Shown piece after piece: positions 7,005 through 13,572 of a stretch of 19,331 nt of DNA. The notes under the pieces are model-generated. The model had not been told where the DNA came from and made no database searches. It saw nothing but the letters and a program-made list of their open reading frames with translations. The translations under genes and the position numbers were made by a program. The stretch's first letter is position 1. Each line of letters starts with the position of its first letter. The DNA is from Anaerolineae bacterium (lineage in GTDB: Bacteria; Chloroflexota; Anaerolineae; Anaerolineales; Villigracilaceae), in assembly GCA_003158885.1 (NCBI GenBank), contig PMLN01000137.1, positions 1 through 19,331 of the forward strand, written 5' to 3'.

Positions 7005-8030
7005 ATGGCTCTTAATTACCTAGTCACCGGTGGCGCCGGTTTCATCGGTTCGAATTATGTTCATCGCCTGCTGCAGCGCGGCGCGCACGTGACGATCTAC
7101 GATAACCTCAGCCGCGCCGGTGCGCCGCGCAATCTCGATTGGCTGAAAAAGGATTTCGGCGAAAAATCCTTTGACATGCAGGTCGCGGATGTGCGCGACG
7201 CCGCCTTCATCCGGACAGCCGCTCGTCAGGCGGATGTGATCGTGCATCTCGCCGGGCAGGTGGCGGTCACCACCTCGGTGGCAGATCCGCGCTCCGATTT
7301 TGAAGCCAACGCCTTCGGCACCTTCAACGCGCTCGAGGCCGCCCGTCTTTCGGGCCGCGATCCGATTTTTATTTATGCCTCCACCAATAAGGTCTATGGC
7401 GGCATGGAGGATGTCGCGGTCGCGGAGGACGCCACCCGCTGGCATTACGCCGACTTGGTCAATGGCTGTCCGGAGACTCAGCCTCTGGATTTTCATTCGC
7501 CCTATGGCTGCTCCAAAGGCACGGGCGATCAATATGTCCGTGATTATGCCCGTATCTATGGCCTGCGCTCGGTGGTCTTCCGTCAATCCTGTATTTACGG
7601 CCCGCGTCAGTTTGGGATTGAAGACCAGGGCTGGCTGGCCTGGATGACGATTGCCGCCGTGACCGGGCGTCGCATCACCATTTACGGTGATGGCAAACAG
7701 GTGCGCGATGTTCTGCATGTGGATGATTTGCTCGACGCCTACGATGCCGCGCTTGAAAAGATTGATATTGCCAAAGGCCGGGTTTACAACATGGGCGGCG
7801 GGGCGCGTAATGTGCTGGCGGTCTGGTCGGAGTTTGGCCCTCTGCTTGAAAAATTATTGGGCCGCAAGATCGAAGTTGCCCGCGCCGGTTGGCGTCCCGG
7901 CGATCAACGCGTCTTTTATGCCAATTTTAGCAAGGCCCGGAACGAATTGGGTTGGGAGCCGAAGATTGGTTTGGAGCAGGGCATCGAGAGATTATTCCGC
8001 TGGGTGAAGGAGAACCAGGCTTTATTTTAA
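7005..8030 (+). CDS. NAD-dependent sugar epimerase/dehydratase, CDP-paratose 2-epimerase (tyvelose epimerase)-like
   Basis: A 341-residue extended SDR enzyme. The Rossmann motif GGAGFIG is at residues 9-15, the acidic NAD-selecting residue D33 in IYDNLS, and the catalytic Y-x3-K in SPYGCSKG (Y167, K171) with the STNK element at 126-129. DNLSRAGAPRNLDWL, STNKVYGG, DFHSPYGCSKGTGDQYV and GDGKQVRDVLHVDDLLDAY are the signature run of CDP-tyvelose/paratose 2-epimerases, which interconvert nucleotide-activated deoxyhexoses at C2. None of the genes that make CDP-paratose (cytidylyltransferase, CDP-glucose dehydratase, reductase) is in the window, so the true substrate may be another NDP-sugar. The Shine-Dalgarno favours the second of two tandem ATGs (first at 7002). 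Epimerase class confident, substrate tentative. Confidence 0.85.
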   Translation: MALNYLVTGGAGFIGSNYVHRLLQRGAHVTIYDNLSRAGAPRNLDWLKKDFGEKSFDMQVADVRDAAFIRTAARQADVIVHLAGQVAVTTSVADPRSDFEANAFGTFNALEAARLSGRDPIFIYASTNKVYGGMEDVAVAEDATRWHYADLVNGCPETQPLDFHSPYGCSKGTGDQYVRDYARIYGLRSVVFRQSCIYGPRQFGIEDQGWLAWMTIAAVTGRRITIYGDGKQVRDVLHVDDLLDAYDAALEKIDIAKGRVYNMGGGARNVLAVWSEFGPLLEKLLGRKIEVARAGWRPGDQRVFYANFSKARNELGWEPKIGLEQGIERLFRWVKENQALF

Positions 8031-8165
8031 TGGCTGGCAGTCTGGCTTTCTGTGGCCCTTGATAATTATGGTTCTACCGTTTTTATCCGGAAACTCATCC
8101 CCGAACATAAAGGCAAGAAAGGGAAAAACTGTCAAGGTAACTCTTTTCCTCCTTTGTGTACGTGG

Positions 8166-8200
8166 TGTCCTATGTCCTGCGTTCTCTCAGGGTTGTGTTT
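8166..8200 (+). repeat. Short degenerate heptad-like words before the small membrane protein
   Basis: GTGTCCT, ATGTCCT, GCGTTCT read as three heptads, followed by CTCAGGGTTGTGTTT. The segment 8180-8200 matches 962-982 (CGTTCTCT-c/g-AGGGTTG-t/c-GTTT) at 19 of 21 positions. The rest of the 8031-8247 gap shows nothing recognisable. Confidence 0.4.
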
Positions 8201-8247
8201 ATGATCTTTTCCGTTATTCACGGGAGACTCATATTTATGAGTGAAAA

Positions 8248-8820
8248 ATGGCGATAAAACGGTATTCACGACAGGGCTTGTTGACGTTGTTTCTGGTTTG
8301 TGCGTTTCTGCCTCATGCTTGGACCCTCATTCTGGCGTTCAAGGATTTTTCCTTGTTGATGGGCCGCATCGGAGGCATTTGGGGCGCTATTGGGGAAATG
8401 TCTTATGGGTTGGTTTTCTCCTTTTTGGATACCCTCTTGATTTTCATCGTGACTGCCTTGTTGGGCTTTTTGGTTTCAGTTCGATGGCAGGAGACTCGGC
8501 GCATTTCCCTGCTTGGACTGCTGGCCGGCATTGCCATGTTGTGGGAAATCATCGCTCAGTCGTATGTGGTTTGGAGTTTGCACTTGCCGGGGCGTTTAAC
8601 TCAATTCCTCGCCCAGTTTTATCTTCCATTCGGCTTTTATTATGCCGCGGCTTTACTGGTGGTGGTTGCGACAACCTTGATTCCCGCCTTGTTGATTCTG
8701 CGGAATGAGAAGTTTTACAAGGCGTTCCAAGCCTTCAGCGAGCGGGTCACTTTGTTGAGCGGCTTTTATCTCTTTCTGGATGCCGTGGCCCTGGTGGTCG
8801 TGATCGTTCGAAATGTTTAA
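8248..8820 (+). CDS. Small integral membrane protein of unknown function
   Basis: A 190-residue protein with about five hydrophobic segments (roughly 9-30, 48-75, 84-106, 120-150 and 168-188) and few charged residues; I recognise no catalytic motif and no named family. A TGA lies immediately upstream in frame (8242-8244), so the ATG at 8248 is the first possible start, although it has no clear ribosome-binding site. Its stop is 13 bp before the GTG of the sulfatase-like gene, so the two almost certainly share a message. A role as membrane partner or anchor of that exported enzyme is inference. There is no signal peptide distinct from the first membrane segment. Confidence 0.75.
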   Translation: MAIKRYSRQGLLTLFLVCAFLPHAWTLILAFKDFSLLMGRIGGIWGAIGEMSYGLVFSFLDTLLIFIVTALLGFLVSVRWQETRRISLLGLLAGIAMLWEIIAQSYVVWSLHLPGRLTQFLAQFYLPFGFYYAAALLVVVATTLIPALLILRNEKFYKAFQAFSERVTLLSGFYLFLDAVALVVVIVRNV

Positions 8821-8833
8821 TGGGAGCTTCCTT

Positions 8834-10366
8834 GTGAAAAGAAACCTTGGTCGAAGAGACTTTCTCAAATTAGCGGGCATGGCCTCGGCGGGTGTGCTGT
8901 TCCCCTCTTTTTTCCGCCTCCTGGAGCCGGTCGTGCCTGCGGCGGCCGGGGGAAAGAATGTGCTGGTGGTGGTGTTTGATGCGTTCTCTGCGTATCATAT
9001 CTCGCTGCATGGCTATGGTCGCAAGACGACCCCCAATATTGATAAGCTGGCGGAGCGTGCGGTTGTCTATCATAACCATTTTGCGAGTGCGAATTTCAGC
9101 ACTCCCGGTACCGCCTCCTTGCTGACCGGGGTCTTGCCCTGGAAACATCGTGCCATGAATCTGTACGAAACGGTGGATGCCAGTTACCTAAATAGGAATA
9201 TTTTCTCGGCCTTCGACGATTACTATCGTATTGCCTACTCTCACAATCCTCTGGTCACCGCCTTCCTGGATCAATTTGCCCCCGATTTGAATGACTACAT
9301 TCCCCTGGATCAGCTTCTCATCACCAGCGATGGCCTTGTGGATAAATTATTTAAGCACGATGCGGACACCGCCACCATTGCCTGGTCGCGTGTCATGAAA
9401 AATGGGGAAACGGGTTTCTCTTATTCCCTGCTTCTATGGAGTCTTTACAATGAATACCAGAAAAGCAGGATTGGGGACCTCGGTTCGCTCTTTCCTCTTG
9501 GATTGCCTGCGGTCAGGTACGATAATTATTTCACTCTCGAGCAGGCGGTGGATTGGCTGGGGGCGCAGGTGGAAAAGATCCCTCAGCCGTTTTTGGGATA
9601 TTTTCATTTCATGCCCCCTCACGATCCCTATCGCACCCGTCAGGATTTTTACAATCGTTTTCTTAATGATGACTTGAAATGGATTCAGAAACCGCCGGAC
9701 ATATTTACCCGCTCCTCCGGCGACATGAAATATATGCAGGCCAATTGCAAGCGCTATGATGAATTTATCCTTTACGTGGATGACCAGTTTAAGAAGCTGA
9801 TGGATCGTCTCGAATCTTCGGGGTTGTTGCAGGATACGTGGGTGGTTCTGACCTCGGATCATGGCGAGTTGTTCGAGCGCAGCATTGTGGGTCACGGCGA
9901 CCCCTCGTTATATCAGGGGGTGGTTCGGGTTCCGTTGATGATCTTCGAGCCGGGGCGCACCACGCGCACGGACATTTATTCGCTCACCAGCGCGGCGGAC
10001 GTGCTGCCGACCCTGCTGTACGTGGCCAAGGCCCAAAACGCGGCTTGGTCGGAAGGCGTTGTGTTGCCGCCCTTTTCCAAAGAGCCTTCCGATCCCAACC
10101 GGAAAATCTACACGATGAAGCTTTTGGAACCCGCCAAGGGTGCGCCCATTACCAATGCAACCCTGGCGCAGGTCAAGGGAAACTATAAGCTCATATATTA
10201 CTTTGGCTATAAGGAATTGAATCTAAAAGACCACGTCGAACTTTATGATATTGTGGCCGACCCCGAGGAATTGCATGATCTCTATCCATCCCGAAAGGCT
10301 CTTGGGAATCAATTGCTTTCGGAATTAAAAGCCAAGCTCGCCGAAATAAACAAGCCCTATCTGTAA
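8834..10366 (+). CDS. Tat-exported sulfatase / alkaline-phosphatase-superfamily enzyme with atypical active site
   Basis: 510 residues from a GTG at 8834, chosen because GGGAG (8822-8826) lies 7 nt upstream; an ATG at 8813 overlaps the previous gene and has no such site. The N-terminus is a classic twin-arginine signal, GRRDFLKLAG (residues 6-15), ending near VPAAAGG, so the folded enzyme is exported. The sulfatase fold is evident: metal-binding D49 in VVVFDAFSAYH, HGYGRKTTPNIDKLAE (59-74), PPHDPY (261-266), DHGE (342-345) and GHG plus LYQGVVRVPLMI (353-370). The usual C/S-x-P-x-R nucleophile motif is replaced by STPGTASLLTG (89-99): S or T is available but the arginine is T, and the second metal aspartate of DALRAD is Y. 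It may be a phosphoglycerol/phosphoethanolamine-transferase-like or phosphodiesterase activity rather than a sulfatase. Neighbours suggest a surface-polymer substrate. Confidence 0.8.
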   Translation: MKRNLGRRDFLKLAGMASAGVLFPSFFRLLEPVVPAAAGGKNVLVVVFDAFSAYHISLHGYGRKTTPNIDKLAERAVVYHNHFASANFSTPGTASLLTGVLPWKHRAMNLYETVDASYLNRNIFSAFDDYYRIAYSHNPLVTAFLDQFAPDLNDYIPLDQLLITSDGLVDKLFKHDADTATIAWSRVMKNGETGFSYSLLLWSLYNEYQKSRIGDLGSLFPLGLPAVRYDNYFTLEQAVDWLGAQVEKIPQPFLGYFHFMPPHDPYRTRQDFYNRFLNDDLKWIQKPPDIFTRSSGDMKYMQANCKRYDEFILYVDDQFKKLMDRLESSGLLQDTWVVLTSDHGELFERSIVGHGDPSLYQGVVRVPLMIFEPGRTTRTDIYSLTSAADVLPTLLYVAKAQNAAWSEGVVLPPFSKEPSDPNRKIYTMKLLEPAKGAPITNATLAQVKGNYKLIYYFGYKELNLKDHVELYDIVADPEELHDLYPSRKALGNQLLSELKAKLAEINKPYL

Positions 10367-10428
10367 GATCATCGTGCTGACTAGCCGAGGCTTTTCAGGG
10401 TAGGGCCCGTCTTCTGTCTTCGGTCAAA

Positions 10429-10477
10429 CCATCCTTCATCATCCATTCCCGACTCCCAATTCTCGATTCCCATCCAT
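10429..10477 (+). repeat. Heptad-repeat tract (7 units)
   Basis: Units CCATCCT, TCATCAT, CCATTCC, CGACTCC, CAATTCT, CGATTCC, CATCCAT in unbroken 7-bp register. Confidence 0.75.
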
Positions 10478-10526
10478 CTTCGTGGACGATCCACTTCGTA
10501 CCTGTGTGCCTTCGTGGTTAAAAATT
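10478..10526. repeat. CTTCGTGG-type word repeat
   Basis: CTTCGTGGA, a small inverted repeat GTGGA-CGA-TCCAC (10482-10494), then CTGTGTGCC, TTCGTGGTTAAAAA. The right-hand part resembles the second arm of the nonamer palindromes (CTTCGCGTTAAAAA at 6912). Probably a degraded member of that class. Confidence 0.45.
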
Positions 10527-10550
10527 TCCCCAGCCTCTTCGCCCTCCCTC

Positions 10551-10655
10551 CTCGAATATCGAATAACGAGTATCGAATATCTCCTCATCCTCCATGACCC
10601 ATGATCCATTTCCCATTCACTATTCACCATTCACTTTTTCCCCAATCCCGAATTA
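10551..10655 (+). repeat. Long heptad-repeat tract (15 units)
   Basis: Fifteen units in register, beginning CTCGAAT, ATCGAAT, AACGAGT, ATCGAAT and passing through CATGACC, CATGATC, CATTTCC to CATTCAC, TATTCAC, CATTCAC, TTTTTCC, CCAATCC, CGAATTA. The word class changes along the tract but the phase does not. Confidence 0.85.
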
Positions 10656-10707
10656 ATCACCCCTTAATATTCCATTTACTGTGGAACTTTTCTCATTTTC
10701 TGTGGGG

Positions 10708-10713
10708 TATAAT
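10708..10713 (+). promoter_or_regulatory. -10 box of the GT4 gene
   Basis: A perfect TATAAT (in GGGGTATAATCCC) ends 11 nt before the ATG at 10725, implying a leader of only about 5 nt and no room for a Shine-Dalgarno. No good -35 hexamer is seen. Confidence 0.6.
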
Positions 10714-10724
10714 CCCTGCGCCTT

Positions 10725-11885
10725 ATGAAAATCCTGACCGTTCTCACCTATTATCGTCCTCATACCTCCGGCTTGACCATCTATGCCGAGCGCTTGGCGC
10801 GTGCTTTTGTCATGCGCGGACATCAGGTCACCGTCATGACCACCCAGTATGATCCTTCCCTCCCGCGCGAAGAGAACCTCGATGGGGTTAAGATCATCCG
10901 CGTCCCGGTCATGGCTCGCTTGAGCAAGGGTGTCATCGCCCCAACCTTTGGCTGGGTTGCCACCAAACTGGTGGCCGATCACGATGTGGTGCAACTGCAT
11001 CTTCCCCAGTTCGATGCGCCCGGCGTAGCCATGCGCGCCCGCTTGTTCGGCAAGCCTGCCGTTCTTACGTATCATTGCGATCTCCTGCTTCCGCCCGGTC
11101 TCTTCAATCGTTTTGTCAATCTCGTGGTGCAGTGGCAGAACAACATGGCCGCCCTCCTCTCGAATCGCATCGTGACCTATACGCAGGATTACGCCGATCA
11201 CTCTTCCTGTCTATCGCGTTATAAATTCAAACTTCGCACCATCCTTCCGCCCGTGGAACTCCCGCCCTCAAGTGAGAATGACGTTCGTTCCTTTGCAGAA
11301 ACAAATCATTGTGCGGATCGCAAGCCGGTCATTGGCATGGCTGCCCGCTTCGCCGCCGAAAAGGGGGTCGAGGTTCTGCTCGATGCCTTGCCCCTCATCT
11401 TAAAGGAATATCCGCAAGCACAGGTCTTGTTTGCCGGACAATATCAAAACGTTATGGGCGAACAGGCCTACTCTGACCGCCTGATGCCGCGTATACGCGA
11501 ATACGAGACCGCCGGTCATTGGACTTTTCTCGGCAATCTCAATCCGCTTCAAATGTCGGCTTTCTATCCCAATCTGGATGTGCTGGTGGTGCCTTCCCTT
11601 AATTCAACCGAAGCCTTTGGCCTGGTTCAGATCGAAGCCATGCTGAACGGCGTGCCTTGCGTTCCCTCCGCCTTACCCGGCGTGCGCATGCCGGTCCAGA
11701 TGCACGGCATGGGGCGCGTCTCGCAGATTGGCGATTCGGATTCTTTGGCGGCATCCATCCTCGCAGTTCTGGATGAACCCGGCAAATTCCATGGCGACCT
11801 CGAATCCATCCGCAAGGCCTATTCTCCCGATACCGTCGCGGCCGAATACGAAAAACTGTTTGAAGATTTGATTGGAAAGAAATGA
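10725..11885 (+). CDS. Glycosyltransferase family 4 (GT-B fold)
   Basis: A 386-residue retaining glycosyltransferase of the PimB/WcaA type. The N-terminal Rossmann half starts MKILTVLTYYRPHTSG, with the acceptor-side loop and YAERLARAF helix (20-28). The C-terminal half has GMAARFAAEKG (204-214), the usual nucleotide-phosphate-binding RxxxEKG segment, and the E-x7-E motif in EAFGLVQIE (E296, E304). Such enzymes move a sugar from an NDP donor to a lipid or glycan acceptor on the inner face of the membrane. No signal peptide or membrane helix is visible. Its TGA overlaps the ATG of the next gene (ATGA, 11882-11885), so the two are coupled. The specific sugar cannot be told from sequence. Confidence 0.9.
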   Translation: MKILTVLTYYRPHTSGLTIYAERLARAFVMRGHQVTVMTTQYDPSLPREENLDGVKIIRVPVMARLSKGVIAPTFGWVATKLVADHDVVQLHLPQFDAPGVAMRARLFGKPAVLTYHCDLLLPPGLFNRFVNLVVQWQNNMAALLSNRIVTYTQDYADHSSCLSRYKFKLRTILPPVELPPSSENDVRSFAETNHCADRKPVIGMAARFAAEKGVEVLLDALPLILKEYPQAQVLFAGQYQNVMGEQAYSDRLMPRIREYETAGHWTFLGNLNPLQMSAFYPNLDVLVVPSLNSTEAFGLVQIEAMLNGVPCVPSALPGVRMPVQMHGMGRVSQIGDSDSLAASILAVLDEPGKFHGDLESIRKAYSPDTVAAEYEKLFEDLIGKK

Positions 11886-12709
11886 CCAATCTGCTAAACG
11901 AAGATCCCCAATCCTCAATCCTCAATCGCAAATCGTCAATCGTAAATCGTCAATCGAAGGACTTTCTCTTCCTCCAATTGCGTGACCTCCCCTATTTCCG
12001 CGCTTTTCTGCGTGCCGTCGAATCATCCTATTATCAGGATTTGCCTTTGCCCGCGCCGGTCTATGATATCGGCTGCGGTGATGGTCATTTCGCCTCCCTG
12101 ACCTTTGATCGAAAGATTGATGTGGGTCTCGACCCGTGGCACGGCCCGATTCATGAAGCCCTCCGCCATGGCGCCTATCGTGCCTTGGTCGAAGCCGATG
12201 GCTCGCGTTCTCCTTTTCCGGCCGGCTATTTTTCCAGTGCGTTTAGTAACTCCGTGTTGGAGCATATCCCGCACATTGAAGCCGTTCTGGCCGAGACCGC
12301 CCGTGTGCTCAAGCCGGGCGCCCCCTTCTATTTTTGTGTGCCCAACACGCGCTACCTTTCCGAACTATCCATCTCGCGCCTGCTCGGTAAGGGCTATATC
12401 GAATGGTTCCGCAAGATTTCCCGCGTCGCTCATGCCGATGAACCCGATGTCTGGCAGGCGCGTTTGGAGAATGCCGGCTTTGAGTTGGTGCGCTGGTGGC
12501 ATTATTTTTCCCCGTCTGCAATGCGCGTGTTAGAATGGGGACATTATTTTGGCGTTCCGTCGGTGGTTGCACGCCTTCTGACCGGCCGTTGGATCATTGC
12601 TCCTGCAAAGTGGAATCTTTGGCTGACGGAACATTACGTGAAGAAGTATGCCTCGCCTGAACCGGTTGGGAATGGCACGTTCACTTTTTACATCGCCAGG
12701 AGAAAATAA
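11882..12709 (+). CDS. SAM-dependent methyltransferase (type 11) with heptad-encoded N-terminus
   Basis: A 275-residue class I methyltransferase. SAM motif I is YDIGCGDGHF (residues 61-70), an acidic residue follows in VGLDPWH (81-87), and the post-motif SNSVLEHIP lies at 122-130, as in Methyltransf_11 enzymes of glycan and lipid pathways. It starts by ATGA overlap with the GT4 gene, with GGAAAG just upstream. Residues 8-26 (DPQSSILNRKSSIVNRQSK) are encoded by a heptad tract and look like an acquired extension: family similarity begins only after about residue 30. No alternative start lies between the tract and the domain, so the extension should be translated. The target is probably a sugar or glycolipid intermediate, inferred from context. 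Confidence 0.85.
   Translation: MTNLLNEDPQSSILNRKSSIVNRQSKDFLFLQLRDLPYFRAFLRAVESSYYQDLPLPAPVYDIGCGDGHFASLTFDRKIDVGLDPWHGPIHEALRHGAYRALVEADGSRSPFPAGYFSSAFSNSVLEHIPHIEAVLAETARVLKPGAPFYFCVPNTRYLSELSISRLLGKGYIEWFRKISRVAHADEPDVWQARLENAGFELVRWWHYFSPSAMRVLEWGHYFGVPSVVARLLTGRWIIAPAKWNLWLTEHYVKKYASPEPVGNGTFTFYIARRK
11903..11958 (+). repeat. Heptad-repeat tract inside methyltransferase coding sequence (8 units)
   Basis: Units GATCCCC, AATCCTC, AATCCTC, AATCGCA, AATCGTC, AATCGTA, AATCGTC, AATCGAA, with AATC at the start of seven of eight. It is read in frame as residues 8-26. The same AATCGTC word recurs at 16797-16810 and at 19306-19331. Confidence 0.85.
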
Positions 12710-12728
12710 GACGCCCACATCCATAGCG

Positions 12729-12840
12729 CCTTTCGTTTTGCGTTTTCCTTCTTACGTCTTACTTCTAACATCTTACATCTTCCGTTTCCGGTCTTCGGTT
12801 TTCCGCCTTCCGCCTTCATCCTTCCGCCTTGACCTAACCC
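12729..12840 (+). repeat. Heptad-repeat tract filling the gap between the two methyltransferases (16 units)
   Basis: Sixteen consecutive heptads with a TCTTnCG-like consensus, for example TCTTACG, TCTTACT, TCTAACA, TCTTACA, TCTTCCG, TTTCCGG, TCTTCGG, TTTTCCG, CCTTCCG, CCTTCAT, CCTTCCG. They occupy 112 of the 131 intergenic bases and end exactly at the next ATG (12841). No promoter or Shine-Dalgarno is visible apart from the tract. Confidence 0.85.
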
Positions 12841-13554
12841 ATGTCCTTTGACGAAAAATATTTTTCCACCCACACCTACGCCGGCATTTCGTTTGCCAAA
12901 TACAGCCAGTATTGGTGGTCGAATCGCTTCTTTGCCGTTCTTGCGCGTCGCTATGGGCGGCGCTCTGCGCGTCTCTTGGAGATCGGCTCGGGGCTGGGAC
13001 ATTTGGTGGGGCAGTTGGAGGACGGCTTTGAAACCTATGGCATGGATTTGAACCATTGGGCCGTTGCCCGCTCCAAGCCTATCGTGAAAGAAACTCACCT
13101 ACAAACTGCCAGCGCCCAGGATTTGCCCTTTGTGGATTCATCCTTTGGCGTTGTCATCATCAAGCACATCGTCGAGCACCTGCCCGATCCCGCCCGGGCG
13201 ATTAACGAAATTGGCCGTGTGCTTGAGCCGGGCGGTATCCTCATCCTCGCCACCCCCAATCTGGATTCGCTTCTCAAACCGTGGAAGGGCGATCAATGGA
13301 TCGGTTATCTCGACCCGACTCATATTTCGCTCAAGCCGCCTGCCGAATGGTTTGGCCTGATTCAGGGTGCCGGCTTGGGGCTTGTCCGCGCCTTTGCGGA
13401 TGGTTTCTGGAATGTGCCTTATGTTTCCTGGCTTCCAAATTCCGTGCAGAAATTATTCTTCGGTTCTCTCGGTGGGTTTCAAGCCATCAGCACCTTTGTC
13501 TTCCTGCCGGTGCGCTGGGGCGAAAGCGTGATTGTGATCGCCAGAAAAAAATAA
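12841..13554 (+). CDS. SAM-dependent methyltransferase, second copy
   Basis: A 237-residue class I methyltransferase. Motif I is LLEIGSGLGH (residues 45-54), the acidic end of strand 2 is YGMDLNHWA (66-74), and the post-motif region is IIKHIVEHLPDP (106-117), followed by RVLEPGGILILATPN. It is related to, but clearly diverged from, the preceding methyltransferase, so it is not a recent duplicate. It is transcribed after a 131-bp gap filled by heptads. No Shine-Dalgarno is visible, so translation may rely on the upstream message or on a leaderless transcript. With GT4 and GT39-like neighbours, it most likely methylates a sugar or lipid-linked glycan (inference). Confidence 0.85.
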   Translation: MSFDEKYFSTHTYAGISFAKYSQYWWSNRFFAVLARRYGRRSARLLEIGSGLGHLVGQLEDGFETYGMDLNHWAVARSKPIVKETHLQTASAQDLPFVDSSFGVVIIKHIVEHLPDPARAINEIGRVLEPGGILILATPNLDSLLKPWKGDQWIGYLDPTHISLKPPAEWFGLIQGAGLGLVRAFADGFWNVPYVSWLPNSVQKLFFGSLGGFQAISTFVFLPVRWGESVIVIARKK

Positions 13555-13572
13555 GCCGTGAATGGGAATGAT

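Larger units (their letters stand above)
10367..10724. other. 358-bp gene-free region made mostly of repeats
   Basis: No gene is supported between the sulfatase-like and GT4 genes. It holds a heptad tract (10429-10477), a CTTCGTGG word block (10478-10526), a long heptad tract (10551-10655) and the GT4 promoter box. The first 60 bp after the sulfatase stop show no hairpin with a U-tract. Confidence 0.75.

Noticed and set aside
8241..8708. Alternative frame (155 codons) starting at a GTG over the small membrane protein
   Set aside because: The frame from 8248 has regular hydrophobic helices and ends 13 bp before the next gene; the alternative has no such pattern.
12729..12840. Assembly artefact or vector sequence as source of the heptads
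   Set aside because: Tracts differ in sequence, occur at many sites, and keep long reading frames open; an artefact would not preserve frame in three genes.
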